Positions 46,842 through 57,444 are shown, counted from the stretch's first letter. The stretch is DNA of 64,000 nt from CAZSRX01 sp964609675 [NCBI: uncultured Bacteroidota bacterium] (GCA_964609675.1 CAZSRX010000002.1:79622-143621), one strand, 5' to 3'. Made by a program: numbers and translations. Notes: generated from the sequence alone by a model not told the origin.

Positions 46842-49736
46842 ATGCCGCAACAACCGCCTACTGTCCAGGACCTCTTACGGCAATTCTGCGACCTGACGGT
46901 TCACCTTTCCGGCGCAGATCCTTTTTCCAAAAAATACGGCGCCACGCTCTCCGTCAACGAGCCCAATCCTTTCATCAACGGCCCGATTATAATCGTTCAG
47001 AAGGAAATCGATCCGGACATGACCGTACGATACATGTCGCCAAACATCTTGCATCTTGGTCTTGAAATTCATCACAACGCCCAAAGCGGATGGAAATACA
47101 TAGACTACATTCATGATGACGACCGTAAACGCGTTCAGAAGGAACTCGATAAGGCCTTCGCATCGGGTAAAAATACCTGCCGCCTTTTTTACCGCCTGAC
47201 GGCCTCCGGCTACAAACGCCGCTGGGTGGAGGATTTTGTTCTTATTATCCGTGAACCCGGCGGACAGCCTTCTTATATCACCAGTTTCATTATGGATTTG
47301 TCCCAGCACCGTAATGCGGAGGACCGGTTCCGGATACTTTTTGAGATCGCCCGCACTGTAAATTCCGCCGCTACGTTGCAGGAACTGCTGGCGCAGATTC
47401 ATCTGAGCGTTTCGGAAATCATGTACGCCGAAAATTTTTATGTGGCGATTTACAATGAGACCACAGACCGGGTATCGTTTCCGTATTTTGTGGACCAGTT
47501 CGACTCCCCGCCTGCGCCCCGTCAGAAACGTAAAGGGCTTACCGAGTATGTTCTTAATACCGGCCAACCGTGCTTGTTTACGACCGAAAGCATCCGCGAA
47601 CACGAACGGCAGGGCCTGCTGAAAGTCATCGGCACACCGCCGCTGTGCTGGATGGGCATTCCGCTGAAACAAAAAGACCATACAATCGGTGTATTGGTTC
47701 TCCAAAGTTACGACCGTTCGCGGGTTTATAACTTATCCGACATGGAACTGATCTCTGCCCTGGCTGATGAAATCGCCATTGCCATTGAACGCAAACAGGC
47801 CGAAAAACGGTTTAACGAACAGAGCGAATGGTTTAAAGTTACGCTCGGCAGTATCGGCGATGCCGTCATTGCCTGTGATATCAATGAGCGCATCATATTC
47901 ATGAATCCGGTAGCGGAAAAACTGACCGGCTGGACGAAAAACGAGGCCATTGGCAGGAATGTTTCTGAAGTATTCCGCATTGAAAGCGAGAATCCTGACT
48001 GGCCGGTACAGAATCCCATCAAACGGGTTTTGGCCGAGGGCATTGTGGTGGGACTGGCCAATCATACGGTGCTGATTACCCGCGACGGCCGCCGAATCAG
48101 TATTGACGACAGCGGCGCGCCGATCCGCAATGAGCAATTGGAACTCATAGGCGTGGTACTGGTTTTCTGCGATATCACCGAACGCCGAAAGACCGAACGC
48201 GCGCTGCGAGAGTCCGAGGCGAAATACCGCTCGATTTTTGAAAACATCGCCGAGGGTATTTATCAGGTATCGCCCGACGGCACGCTGCTGACCGCCAATC
48301 CGGCGTTTGCGCGTATCACCGGCATCCCTTCGGCCGACGAAGCCGTCCGCCGGAACGCGGCCAAGTCGGTATTTGCCAACGAAGAGGACTTTCACCACAT
48401 CAACCAGCTCACCTTGCTTTCCGGCAATATCTATCATGCCGACACCGTCTGGAAACACGCGGACGGCACCTTGATTGACGTCCACATCCACAACCGCGCC
48501 ATCACCGACGACGCCGGCCAGCTGAAATATTACGAAGCCACGGTCGAAGACGTCACCCGTCAAAGAAATCTTGAACGACAGTTGCTGCAAACCCAGAAGA
48601 TGGATTTTGTCGGCTCCCTGGCCGGCGGCATTGCCCACGACTTCAACAATATGATTACCGTAATACGCATGAACGTCCAGCTGGCAAAGATTCATGCCCA
48701 TCAGCCGGAACGGATTATGGAATTCCTCGAACAAATCGCTACCGCTTCCCAGCGCGCGGAACAGATTACCAGAAAACTACTGACTTTCAGCCGCCCGCAA
48801 ATGCCCCAGCTGGCCACAGACAATCTGAACCATACCGTCCAGGCCACTCTTAAAATGCTCCAGCATGTCATGCCGGCTTCGGTTGAAATTCATCAGGAAC
48901 TCGACCCGGGGCTTATGAACTCCAGTCTCGACGCCACCCAGATGGAACAGGTTCTGCTGAATCTTTGTCTTAACGCGCGCGACGCCATGCCCAACGGCGG
49001 CTCCCTCTGGCTGCGTTCCTGCAATGTTCCCCGCGATGACCAACGCCTGCAAAATCTTCTCCCCGCGCCGGCAGCATCGGACTACGTCTGCGTTACCGTG
49101 CAGGACACCGGCTCAGGAATGCCCGAAGAAGTGCGCCGGCGCATGTTTGAGCCGTTCTTTACTACCAAAGAAAAAGGCAAAGGCACCGGGCTGGGACTGT
49201 CAATGTGCTATTCCATTGTAAAAAGCCATAACGGATTTTTTAATGTCGAATCCACACCCGGATTCGGAACCACCATAGAATTGTACCTGCCGGCGATACG
49301 GGAATCCATACACTATACCGCCCGGGATACTCATAGCACCGTACCGCGCGGCCAGGAATGCATCCTTCTTGTCGAAGACAACGCCGATATTTGCCGCGCC
49401 ACCAAACTGTTACTCGAGTCCGCCGGCTACGACGTGGTGGAAGCGCTGGACGGCGACACCGCCACGGCCGCTTTTGAGGCCCAGCCCCACCGGTTTGATT
49501 TGGTGTTTATTGACAATGTATTGCCTAAAAAAAGCGGCTGGGCGGTATTCCAGCGCATCCGCTCTTTAAGACCGGATATCACCGCGCTATTCACCAGCGG
49601 TTTTTCTCTCACCGACCAGCATTTGAAAGACTTCCGCGACCAGACTGTACCGTTTATTCCAAAACCCTACGCACCCGACAACCTTCTAAGCCGCATCCGG
49701 GAACTGATCGGAAACCGTAAAACACGGAATTGCTGA
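46842..49736 (+). CDS. Hybrid sensor histidine kinase (PAS, GAF, PAS, PAS, HisKA, HATPase, receiver)
   Basis: A 964-residue signalling protein with no membrane segments, so a cytoplasmic sensor. Order: PAS-like (about 55-150), GAF (about 165-325), PAS (335-450), PAS (460-580), dimerisation domain with the phospho-acceptor His in '[14 protein letters not shown]' (about 598), HATPase ('[16 protein letters not shown]', '[22 protein letters not shown]', '[14 protein letters not shown]') and a C-terminal receiver ('[13 protein letters not shown]', phospho-Asp in 'FIDNVLP' near 890, Lys in 'IPKPY'). No output regulator gene is adjacent, so its target is unknown. It is divergent from ymdB. Confidence 0.95.
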   Translation: MPQQPPTVQDLLRQFCDLTVHLSGADPFSKKYGATLSVNEPNPFINGPIIIVQKEIDPDMTVRYMSPNILHLGLEIHHNAQSGWKYIDYIHDDDRKRVQKELDKAFASGKNTCRLFYRLTASGYKRRWVEDFVLIIREPGGQPSYITSFIMDLSQHRNAEDRFRILFEIARTVNSAATLQELLAQIHLSVSEIMYAENFYVAIYNETTDRVSFPYFVDQFDSPPAPRQKRKGLTEYVLNTGQPCLFTTESIREHERQGLLKVIGTPPLCWMGIPLKQKDHTIGVLVLQSYDRSRVYNLSDMELISALADEIAIAIERKQAEKRFNEQSEWFKVTLGSIGDAVIACDINERIIFMNPVAEKLTGWTKNEAIGRNVSEVFRIESENPDWPVQNPIKRVLAEGIVVGLANHTVLITRDGRRISIDDSGAPIRNEQLELIGVVLVFCDITERRKTERALRESEAKYRSIFENIAEGIYQVSPDGTLLTANPAFARITGIPSADEAVRRNAAKSVFANEEDFHHINQLTLLSGNIYHADTVWKHADGTLIDVHIHNRAITDDAGQLKYYEATVEDVTRQRNLERQLLQTQKMDFVGSLAGGIAHDFNNMITVIRMNVQLAKIHAHQPERIMEFLEQIATASQRAEQITRKLLTFSRPQMPQLATDNLNHTVQATLKMLQHVMPASVEIHQELDPGLMNSSLDATQMEQVLLNLCLNARDAMPNGGSLWLRSCNVPRDDQRLQNLLPAPAASDYVCVTVQDTGSGMPEEVRRRMFEPFFTTKEKGKGTGLGLSMCYSIVKSHNGFFNVESTPGFGTTIELYLPAIRESIHYTARDTHSTVPRGQECILLVEDNADICRATKLLLESAGYDVVEALDGDTATAAFEAQPHRFDLVFIDNVLPKKSGWAVFQRIRSLRPDITALFTSGFSLTDQHLKDFRDQTVPFIPKPYAPDNLLSRIRELIGNRKTRNC

Positions 49737-49740
49737 TTGT

Positions 49741-49810
49741 TATGGCCTTTACAGACGGCTATTTACTCGCGCCTAATACCATTCAATAAAACAGAAAATA
49801 TTAGGCCATA
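49741..49810. repeat. Inverted repeat after the histidine kinase gene
   Basis: TATGGCC (49741-49747) pairs with GGCCATA (49804-49810), and GCCTAATA (49771-49778) with TATTAGGC (49799-49806). The two pairings overlap and are mutually exclusive. There is no T run, so a terminator is not clear. Confidence 0.4.
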
Positions 49811-49896
49811 AACCCAATTGATAACCGTAGCCGTTGTTACAATCAGAATAACCTTCTCGCAATCATACGATGCGAATTATTTAGAAAAAAGATACT

Positions 49897-51306
49897 ATGA
49901 ATTCCCACGCAATGGTATGGCTCCGGCGTGACCTGCGTCTGACCGACAACACCGCATTAGAGCATGCGTTTGAACATTATGACCGCGTTTCGTTATTATT
50001 TATTTATGATACTGATATCCTAGAAACATTGCCCCGCGATGACCGGCGTATGACCTTTATCGCTGAGGGACTTGCGGACATAAAAAATAATTTACATGAA
50101 ACAGCCGCAGGCCCTTTAATCGTGCTTCAGGGCAGACCCATTGAAGTCATAAAGCATATACTGGTACAAAACAAGATCAATGCGATTTTATTTAACCGCG
50201 ACTACGAACCTTTTGCGCTGCAACGAGATGATGCCGTCAAACGCCTCTGCAGGCATTACGACGTCGCATGCCTCGATTTCAAGGATCAGGTCATCTTTGG
50301 ACCGGATGAAATCCTCAAAGACGACGGCCAGCCGTACCGTGTATTCACCGCCTATAAAAACCGCTGGCTCGATCGCCTGGCCGATCAGCCGGATATTACT
50401 CGGAAACGACGGCGTTTACCGGCGAAGAAATTTTTCGGTTTGAAGTTCACCAGTGGTGCGGTAAGCCGTTTATCGGATATGTGTTTCTCTGAAACAAAAA
50501 ATATTCTAAAAGGAGGCGAACTAGCCGCCCATAACGTTTGGAATGCGTTTAAACGAAACGGCCTCTACGCCTATCCCGAAAACCGCAATCGTCTTTGCGC
50601 CGGCACCTCGCAATTATCGCCCTATCTGCGTTTCGGCAATATCTCCATACGGGAACTTGTTGCGGATCTTATTACGGATACCATTCGTACGCATGTGGTT
50701 TTTTTAAACGAACTGATATGGCGCGAATTTTTCATGATGATTCTACGGCACTATCCGCATGTGGTGGATACGGAATTTCAGGAAAACTATCGCGGCATGC
50801 ATTGGCCCGGCAGCGAAGACCATTTTACCGCCTGGTGCGAAGGCCGTACAGGATTCCCGGTGGTTGACGCCGGTATGCGCGCCCTCAACGCCACCGGACT
50901 TATGCACAACCGCGCCCGGATGATTACCGCTTCTTTCTTAGTCAAACACCTGCATGTCGACTGGCGGCTCGGCGAACGCTATTTTGCGCGGCAACTTTTG
51001 GACTATGAATTATCCAGCAACAACGGTAACTGGCAATGGACGGCCGGCACCGGCGTTGATGCCGCGCCGTATTTCCGGATTTTCCACCCCGTGGAACAAG
51101 GTAAGAAATTTGACCCCGATGGAAAATATATCAAAGAATGGATTCCCGAACTCCGGTCCGTTGCCGCCACCGATATCCATAACCGCCGCCGGTATAAACA
51201 ATTGTACGAAGAGAATAAATCCCTTGCCCCCGGTTATCCTGCACCGCTCATAGACCTCGATGAAGAAAGGCTCCGCAGCCTGCTCCTCTACCGCAACAAA
51301 AATTAA
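49897..51306 (+). CDS. phrB: Deoxyribodipyrimidine photolyase (class I CPD type)
   Basis: FAD-dependent enzyme that uses blue light to split cyclobutane pyrimidine dimers. The 469-residue protein starts 'AMVWLRRDLRLTDNTALEHA' (antenna-binding alpha/beta domain) and its FAD domain shows 'GTSQLSPYLRFGNIS', 'WREFFMMIL', 'GMRALNATGLMHNRARM', 'LLDYELSSNNGNWQWTAGTG' and 'PYFRIFHPVEQGKKFDPDG', the class I photolyase signature. It stands alone between intergenic gaps. Together with the SPL-like gene it suggests exposure to ultraviolet light. Confidence 0.95.
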   Translation: MNSHAMVWLRRDLRLTDNTALEHAFEHYDRVSLLFIYDTDILETLPRDDRRMTFIAEGLADIKNNLHETAAGPLIVLQGRPIEVIKHILVQNKINAILFNRDYEPFALQRDDAVKRLCRHYDVACLDFKDQVIFGPDEILKDDGQPYRVFTAYKNRWLDRLADQPDITRKRRRLPAKKFFGLKFTSGAVSRLSDMCFSETKNILKGGELAAHNVWNAFKRNGLYAYPENRNRLCAGTSQLSPYLRFGNISIRELVADLITDTIRTHVVFLNELIWREFFMMILRHYPHVVDTEFQENYRGMHWPGSEDHFTAWCEGRTGFPVVDAGMRALNATGLMHNRARMITASFLVKHLHVDWRLGERYFARQLLDYELSSNNGNWQWTAGTGVDAAPYFRIFHPVEQGKKFDPDGKYIKEWIPELRSVAATDIHNRRRYKQLYEENKSLAPGYPAPLIDLDEERLRSLLLYRNKN

Positions 51307-51640
51307 TGGCCGTATCGGTGCGACGGCATCAGCGGGTCTTACGATGCCATCAATACAAGTAATTCCTTTCCCCTTAACCCGTAATTTGCTAACACTCAAC
51401 CTGTCGGGAGGCAGCGAGGTCACCGCTTCTCAAGGCCCACGTCTCTTTACATCAGAATCATCGCATTCAGAATCATTACCTCCCCCATTCTGTTGCGGAC
51501 GCATAACATTCGTGGATTCTTTTCAATCACTTCGGAAGGCTGTGGTATATAATACGATGATACCTTATGAAACAATCCTCTAATATTGCTTCCTACGGTT
51601 TAGAGGTAATTATGCATTTTATGAAAATCCTGCTCAAGTA
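51307..51640. other. Gap after phrB without a gene
   Basis: 334 bases follow the phrB stop. Open frames here are short extensions or shadows; I see no start with a ribosome binding site, no repeat and no RNA gene before the terminator. Confidence 0.5.
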
Positions 51641-51676
51641 AAAAAAAGCCTCTCACTTCTGTGAGAGGCTTTTTTT
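51641..51676. terminator. Bidirectional terminator between phrB and a lipoprotein gene
   Basis: AGCCTCTCAC (51647-51656) pairs with GTGAGAGGCT (51661-51670) with flanking A and T runs on both sides. Confidence 0.92.
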
Positions 51677-51691
51677 CTCTTTCATACAGGT

Positions 51692-52384
51692 TTAATCATC
51701 ATCGCCGTCATCATTTCCGTCCTTGTCGTCATCTTTGTACGCTTTGAACGAATCCTTTATGTTATCGTCGATCGTGTCTTCGTTTTCCGCATCGGCGGGG
51801 TTCAGTATGATTCCATTGCGGTCCCTGAACCAGGTATACGTGGAAACGAGTAGTGTCACGTTTGTGCTGCCGACCGAATCGGCAATTACCAGCGGCGGAT
51901 TTAGGATTAATTCCTGCTCGATGGATTTCTTTGATTTATAAGTAAACGGCGTTTCGAAGTAATGCCCCTTGATGATTACCGAGAACCGCTCGTCTCCGCT
52001 GCTTCCGGTCTTGAACTCCGGATCACTCACCGTTTCGTTGTCTTCCGGTTTATGAATTTTAAATTTTACTTTATTATACGTACCCGATGGAATTTCGCTC
52101 ACGCCGATTGTGGTCATTTTCCCCGTAAGGTTTAAATACACTACAAAGGGACCAACCTTGAAATCGAGTGAATCTTCCAAATCGTCGTCAACTTTAAATT
52201 TGATGTTTTTCATCAATACTTTCACCGTATCCAAAGTTATCGTGTCCGCCATGGATTTCGCCAAAGCCGTCTGTGAAACTTTCAGACTGATTGACGTCTG
52301 CCCATCCGTTGCGGAATTTTTGTCGTCACTGCACGATACGGCCATCAATAACGCCGCTGTTAGCAGTAATGCCATACTTTTCAT
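51692..52384 (-). CDS. Lipoprotein of unknown function with acidic tail
   Basis: A 230-residue lipoprotein (Cys18 in 'LLMAVSCSDDK') with a beta-rich body of the kind seen in DUF4382-like envelope proteins: 'TLDTVKVLMKNIKFKV', 'VVYLNLTGKMTTIGVSEIPSGTYNKVKFKIHKPED' spread over 52042-52145 and 'ILNPPLVIADSVGST'. The last 15 residues are almost all Asp with a few Lys, Gly and Asn, which may bind divalent metal. AGGAGACTTT precedes the ATG. I assign no function. It faces the phrB terminator. Confidence 0.7.
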   Translation of the reverse strand: MKSMALLLTAALLMAVSCSDDKNSATDGQTSISLKVSQTALAKSMADTITLDTVKVLMKNIKFKVDDDLEDSLDFKVGPFVVYLNLTGKMTTIGVSEIPSGTYNKVKFKIHKPEDNETVSDPEFKTGSSGDERFSVIIKGHYFETPFTYKSKKSIEQELILNPPLVIADSVGSTNVTLLVSTYTWFRDRNGIILNPADAENEDTIDDNIKDSFKAYKDDDKDGNDDGDDD

Positions 52385-52890
52385 AAAGTCTCCTTTTTTT
52401 AAGCTTTGTAAGTATTACATATAATAACAGCAGCTAACTTAAAATATTCCCGTATAACAAATCACAACCTTTGCCGCCCTTGAATTTTATATTTGATAAA
52501 ACTTGCACTACCTTTAAATTAGTGTACACCTAATTGTTACATCTAAACCTGCAGAGCCATTACGTGTTATTTTAGGGTAAAAAAAGTACAAAATTCATGA
52601 AACTTACGACGTTTATTTTTCGTAGTTGTATGCATTAAATGATTTTTGTTGTTCGGTTTCAGGAAGCCTTGTAAAAGACGCCTTGAGCATTTTCCGATAC
52701 TGCAATTTCAGGGATAGCTTCTTAAACATGAAAACGTATTCGGTATTGCCCTGTATAAAATCTAAAATTCAATCGCTTTATTATCTGAATACTCAGGAAA
52801 AAATAGTTTGTTTTAAGAATATTTTCTTTACATTTACGTTGGTGTATACATATTGAAAGCAACCTTTTATCATATATTGAAAGGCACCTT
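52385..52890. other. AT-rich divergent gap before tldD
   Basis: 506 bases lie between the leftward lipoprotein gene and the rightward tldD. They are AT-rich and must hold both promoters. A 76-codon frame at 52626 has no Shine-Dalgarno sequence and a Phe/Tyr-rich translation typical of AT-rich DNA. Confidence 0.5.
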
Positions 52891-54438
52891 ATGAAAAAAC
52901 CCATATCCCGGCGATCATTCCTGGAAACGGGCGCCAAAGGGCTGCTTGGGGCTGTCGTTGTCCCTACGTTTCTCAAAGGGAACGCAGAACTCGCTCTCAA
53001 CACGCTTGCCGGCGCATCTTCAAATCTCAATGATTATTACAGCCGCTTCGGCGTGACCGAGAGAGAAATCCGGGATGTTATCAGCGAAGGACTTTCTCAG
53101 GGCGGCGACTACTGCGACGTTTTCTTCCAGCACACCATCAGCCAATCAATAGGACTCGAGGACAACCAGGTCAACCGCGCATTCGGCTCCGTGGATTACG
53201 GCGTGGGCATCCGCGTCCTGAAAGGCGACCAGACAGGTTACTCCTTTACCGAAGAAATCACGCCCAAAGCCATGAAACTCGCCGCAAAAACCGCCGCCAA
53301 CATCGCTTCCGCCGGCACATCCAGCAAGCCCGTGGAACTCAAGTTACACCCTCTTCCGAATTATTACCCCATCAGAATTTCATGGGAAGACGTCAAGATT
53401 GACCGTAAGATTCCTTACCTGCAGGGCATCAATGACCAGGTTTTCGCGCTGGATGCACGCGTGATTAAATGTCAGATATTTTTCAACAACGAAACCTCCT
53501 ACATTCTTTTCGCGAATTCCGAAGGCCGGCTTGTGTACGATTACCAGCCGATGGGAGTGATTTATGTCGGTGTGACGGCCGAGGAAAACGGCCAGCGCGA
53601 ACAGAACGGGTACAATCTCGCGTCCCGCTACGGCTTCGAGATGCTCAGCCCCGAAAACGCCGACCGCCTGGCCAAGGAATCCGTGTCCCGCACGGTGGAA
53701 CTGTTTAAAGCCGTCAAGCCCGAAGCCGGCGAAATGCCTGTGGTGCTCGCTGCCGGGGGTTCCGGCATATTGCTCCACGAGGCCATTGGGCACGGCATGG
53801 AAGCCGATTTCAACCGCAAAAACCAGTCCATATTCAGCGATAAAATCAACAAACCCGTCGCGAACAAGATCGTCTCCATTGTGGATGACGGCACCAATCC
53901 CCATTTCCGCGGTTCCATCAACGTGGATGACGAGGGCAACGACACGCAGAAGACATTCCTCGTGGAAGACGGCATCCTGCGCAGCTACCTGCACGACCGC
54001 ATCAGCGCGCAGTATTACAAGGTCAAACCGACCGGCAGCGGCCGCCGCGAATCGTTCCGCTACGCTCCACTGCCGCGTATGCGTAATACGTACATGCTGA
54101 ACGGCCCTCACAAAAAAGACGAAATCATCCGCGCCGTCAAGAAAGGCATTTATGCCGAGTATTTCACCAACGGCGAAGTGCGCATCGGTCCCGGCGATTT
54201 CACGTTCTATGTCAAATCCGGTTATCTCATCGAGGACGGCCGGATTACCAAACCGATTAAGGACGTCAACATCATCGGCAACGGCCCGCAGGTACTGGCG
54301 GACATCACTATGGTTGCGGATGATTTCAAAATGGACGAAGGCGGCTGGACCTGCGGCAAGGACGGTCAGGGCGTTCCCGTGTCCCTCGGCCTGCCTACCG
54401 TATTGGTCTCCAAAATCACGGTCGGCGGCGTGAACTGA
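52891..54438 (+). CDS. tldD: TldD-family metallopeptidase with twin-arginine signal
   Basis: Catalytic partner of the TldD/TldE heterodimer, a metalloprotease that trims unfolded or modified peptides. The 515-residue protein has the zinc motif 'GILLHEAIGHGMEADFNR' (HExxxH) around residue 293. The C-terminal 'GGWTCGKDGQGVPVSLGLPT' block is typical. Unusually, the N-terminus is a twin-arginine signal: 'ISRRSFLETGAKGLLGAVVV'. TldD is normally cytoplasmic in Enterobacteria. AAAGG precedes the ATG. The TldE gene follows after 42 bases. Confidence 0.92.
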   Translation: MKKPISRRSFLETGAKGLLGAVVVPTFLKGNAELALNTLAGASSNLNDYYSRFGVTEREIRDVISEGLSQGGDYCDVFFQHTISQSIGLEDNQVNRAFGSVDYGVGIRVLKGDQTGYSFTEEITPKAMKLAAKTAANIASAGTSSKPVELKLHPLPNYYPIRISWEDVKIDRKIPYLQGINDQVFALDARVIKCQIFFNNETSYILFANSEGRLVYDYQPMGVIYVGVTAEENGQREQNGYNLASRYGFEMLSPENADRLAKESVSRTVELFKAVKPEAGEMPVVLAAGGSGILLHEAIGHGMEADFNRKNQSIFSDKINKPVANKIVSIVDDGTNPHFRGSINVDDEGNDTQKTFLVEDGILRSYLHDRISAQYYKVKPTGSGRRESFRYAPLPRMRNTYMLNGPHKKDEIIRAVKKGIYAEYFTNGEVRIGPGDFTFYVKSGYLIEDGRITKPIKDVNIIGNGPQVLADITMVADDFKMDEGGWTCGKDGQGVPVSLGLPTVLVSKITVGGVN

Positions 54439-54480
54439 TCCCCGGCGAAAATCAACCATTAAACCAAGAGGAAACATCCC

Positions 54481-55803
54481 ATGACCAATAAAGAACGCAT
54501 CGAGCTGGCCCAGTGGGCTATGGACATCGCCCTCCGGCAGGGTGCCAGCGAAACCGCTGTCGTCATCGCCAACCAACGGGACATCGAGGTTTCCGTCCGC
54601 GAAAAAAAAGTCGAAAAACTCGCCGAGTCCCGGCAAAATTCATTAACGGTCAATTTATACGTGGATCATAAATACTCTTCGCACACCACCAGCGACTTGC
54701 GCAAAGAGGCCTTGAAGCCCTTTATTGAAGAGGCGGTGGCCGGCACGAAATACCTTGCCACCGATGAATACCGCCAGCTTCCGGACCCGAAATATTATCC
54801 GAAAGATTTTTCTAAAAAGCTCGATATCCGGGACAGCAATTACGAAAATATGGATTCCAGGAAACGCATTCAGCTTGCCATGGAGATCGAACAGGCCGTT
54901 CGAGCCCAAAGCGATAAAATTATCACCGCCACCGCCGCGTATTCCGATTCCGCCGTCGAGAGCGTTCGTCTGCACAGCAACGGGCTGAAGGGCGAATATG
55001 CATCGACCCTATTCACTTTAGGCGCCGAACTGACGGTCCAGGATGATACCGGCGGCAAACCGGATGACTCTTTTTATGTCTTCGTGCGCCATTTCAAAGA
55101 CAGCCCGTCACCGTCCGAGATCGCTCAGACCGCTGTAAGTAAGGCGCTCCGCAAGATCGGCCAGAAGAAAATCCAGAGCGGCAAGTATCTCACGCTGGTT
55201 GAAAACCGCGCCGCCGGCCGATTATGGGGTACGCTCCTTCAGCCGCTTAGCGCGCGGGCTCTCCAGCAGAAAAGCTCTTTCCTCGACGGCAGGCTCGGCA
55301 AAAAAATCGCCTCGGAGAAAGTAACCGTAAAGGACGATCCGTTTGTCCCCAAAGGCCTCGGCTCACGATACTTCGACTCCGAGGGTCTGGCCGCAAAAGA
55401 ACGCTACCTCATCGAAAAAGGCATACTCAAAACCTATCTCGTCGATGATTATTACGGACGCAAACTGAAGTTGGAACCGAACAGCGGTTCGACGACCAAC
55501 CTGATATTCGAAACCGGTACCCGCTCCCCGGAAGAAATAATCAAAGGTATGAAAGAGGGCCTGGTCATCACCGATTTCATCGGCGGTAACTCCAATCCCA
55601 CGACCGGCGATTTCTCATTCGGCATCATCGGCTTATACATCAAAGACGGCCAAATGGTTCAGGCGGTTAATGAAATGAACATCACCGGTAATGGAAAGGC
55701 ATTCTGGAACCAGTTGGTGGAAATGGGCAACGATCCCTACCCCTATTCATCCAACCGCCGTCCCAGCATGCTTATAGAGGATGTGCAGTTTAGCGGGCTC
55801 TAA
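54481..55803 (+). CDS. TldE/PmbA-family protein, non-catalytic partner
   Basis: A 440-residue homologue of TldD lacking the HExxxH motif, as expected of TldE (PmbA), which pairs with TldD to form the active protease. Diagnostic parts are 'RQNSLTVNLYVDHKYSSHTT', 'FVPKGLGSRYFDSEGLAAKE', 'KTYLVDDYYGRKL', 'TGDFSFGIIGLYIKDG' and 'NMNITGNGKAFW'-like 'EMNITGNGKAFWNQLVEMG'. It has no signal peptide, unlike its TldD. AGAGGAAAC precedes the ATG. Confidence 0.92.
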   Translation: MTNKERIELAQWAMDIALRQGASETAVVIANQRDIEVSVREKKVEKLAESRQNSLTVNLYVDHKYSSHTTSDLRKEALKPFIEEAVAGTKYLATDEYRQLPDPKYYPKDFSKKLDIRDSNYENMDSRKRIQLAMEIEQAVRAQSDKIITATAAYSDSAVESVRLHSNGLKGEYASTLFTLGAELTVQDDTGGKPDDSFYVFVRHFKDSPSPSEIAQTAVSKALRKIGQKKIQSGKYLTLVENRAAGRLWGTLLQPLSARALQQKSSFLDGRLGKKIASEKVTVKDDPFVPKGLGSRYFDSEGLAAKERYLIEKGILKTYLVDDYYGRKLKLEPNSGSTTNLIFETGTRSPEEIIKGMKEGLVITDFIGGNSNPTTGDFSFGIIGLYIKDGQMVQAVNEMNITGNGKAFWNQLVEMGNDPYPYSSNRRPSMLIEDVQFSGL

Positions 55804-55825
55804 ATTAATTTTTTTAACCAGGAAA

Positions 55826-55850
55826 AGTCCCGTGTTATTGACGGGATTTT
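55826..55850. terminator. Terminator between tldE and the MORN-repeat gene
   Basis: TCCCGT (55828-55833) pairs with ACGGGA (55841-55846) with A and T flanks. It lies between convergent genes and may serve both. Confidence 0.65.
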
Positions 55851-55863
55851 CTTTATCCGCCTG

Positions 55864-57444
55864 CTACCGTAACTCCGGCCTTCCGCTGTCCTGCTTGGAT
55901 TGGCCCTGATAAATATTGTCTTTCCAGAAGCCGCTTTTCGTGGTACCGTCGGTATTGTAAAGCGTACCCTGCCCGTTGTACATGTTGTTCTGCCATTCAC
56001 CCACATAGCGCGTGCCGTTATCGAACGTATAAGTACCGAATCCATTCATCAAGCCGTTTTGCCACTGTCCGTCGTACACGTCGCCGTTGCTGAAGGTATA
56101 AAATCCCTGCCCGTTAAATGTGCCGTTCATAAAATTGCCTTCGTAGCGGTCGCCGTTTTCGAATACATACACACCGTATCCGTTGGTACAGTTTCCGGTT
56201 ACACAGCCGGTACCCTGAGAGGCCGAGTAATCGGTGCCCATATACGTGCCGTTTTCCCAGCGTCCGGTTTTGGAAGTACCGTTGCTGTAGAAATAAGTGC
56301 CCTGGCCGTGCTGATTTCCATTCAGCCACTGGCCTTCATACCGCTCGCCGTTGGTCCAGTAAAAAGTGCCGTAACCGTTGCGGGCGTCATTCAGGAATTC
56401 ACCGGAATAGTATCGTCCGTCGGGGTAATAATAAATACCCTGACCGCTGCGTTTCCCGCCAGCCCATGCGCCCTCATAACGATCACCATTGGTCCAGACG
56501 TATGTGCCGTAACCGTTCTCACAGTCGCCGGAAATACAACCCGAGCCGGAACCCGCCGAGGAACCTACAAATTCGCCGTTAGCCCATAAACCGGATTTGG
56601 TGGTGCCATCGGTATAAACCATCGTCCCCTGCCCATCGTATTTTCCGTTTTTCCAGTTGCCGGAATACTTGTTTCCGCCGGCAAAAAAGTAGGTGCCGAA
56701 TCCGTTACGTTTATGCTCGATAAAACTACCCACATAAATGTCGCCGTTATTATAAATCGACGTGCCGTAACCCGACTGCTTGTCCTTTTGCCAGTCACCG
56801 CTGTAAATATCGCCGTTTGAGTAGTAGTTGGTCCCTTGCCCGTGACGCAGGTCACCGCTCCAGTTGCCGTAATATTTTTCGCCTGAACTAAATACATACA
56901 GTCCGAATCCGTTGGAACAGTCGCCGCTCAGACAGCCGGAACGCGTAGGCGGCAAATGCGACGCGCCGTATTGTTTTTCACAGCCGTCACAAACGCCGTT
57001 TACCCAGTTGCCTTTTTTGACCGAACCATCCGTGTAGTAATAAGTTCCTTCGCCGTTGCGGTTGTCATCAGCATACAGGCCGGTATATTTTTCGCCGTCG
57101 CTCCATACATAAGTGCCGTAGCCGTTTTTCTTGCCGTTGTGCCATAAACCCTCATAACGGTCGCCGTTGGCATAATACAGCACCCCGTAGCCTTCCATGG
57201 AATTGTAATTGTAACAACCCCGGTATCTCGCGCCCGAGTTCCACCGGTATTCCCCGAACCCGTGACGGTAACCGTTCTTCCAGAAACCCGTATAACGGTC
57301 CCCTGCCCATTCCGTATTGGAACCCCAAACATACGTACCGTACCCGTTTTCGCAATCCCCGCTGGTACAGGAACTGCTGCTTTGCGCCTTCAGCGGTATT
57401 GAAATTAAAATCAAAAGAACGATGGCAATACTATTTTTTTTCAT
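55864..57444 (-). CDS. Exported MORN-repeat protein with four cysteine-headed modules
   Basis: A 526-residue exported protein (signal peptide MKKNSIAIVLLILISIPLKAQ) built almost wholly of about twenty MORN repeats, each like 'GDRYEGxWxNGxxNGxGTYxW'. The repeats fall into four blocks, each opening with a C-x4-C head: 'CTSGDCENGYGTYV', 'CLSGDCSNGFGLYV', 'CISGDCENGYGTYV' and 'CVTGNCTNGYGVYV'. The pairs may form disulfides in the oxidising periplasm. One further 'CDGC' lies between blocks 1 and 2. MORN proteins bind lipids or act as scaffolds. GGAGG precedes the ATG. Confidence 0.9.
   Translation of the reverse strand: MKKNSIAIVLLILISIPLKAQSSSSCTSGDCENGYGTYVWGSNTEWAGDRYTGFWKNGYRHGFGEYRWNSGARYRGCYNYNSMEGYGVLYYANGDRYEGLWHNGKKNGYGTYVWSDGEKYTGLYADDNRNGEGTYYYTDGSVKKGNWVNGVCDGCEKQYGASHLPPTRSGCLSGDCSNGFGLYVFSSGEKYYGNWSGDLRHGQGTNYYSNGDIYSGDWQKDKQSGYGTSIYNNGDIYVGSFIEHKRNGFGTYFFAGGNKYSGNWKNGKYDGQGTMVYTDGTTKSGLWANGEFVGSSAGSGSGCISGDCENGYGTYVWTNGDRYEGAWAGGKRSGQGIYYYPDGRYYSGEFLNDARNGYGTFYWTNGERYEGQWLNGNQHGQGTYFYSNGTSKTGRWENGTYMGTDYSASQGTGCVTGNCTNGYGVYVFENGDRYEGNFMNGTFNGQGFYTFSNGDVYDGQWQNGLMNGFGTYTFDNGTRYVGEWQNNMYNGQGTLYNTDGTTKSGFWKDNIYQGQSKQDSGRPELR

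Noticed and set aside
47733-48734. 333-codon antisense frame over the histidine kinase
   Set aside because: Shadow of the kinase coding strand; no start signal or family similarity.
52626-52856. 76-codon frame in the gap before tldD
   Set aside because: AT-rich composition gives Phe/Tyr/Leu-rich translation; no ribosome binding site.
53380-54636. 418-codon antisense frame over tldD and the start of tldE
   Set aside because: It mirrors the codon bias of tldD, which is clearly real; the translation matches no family.
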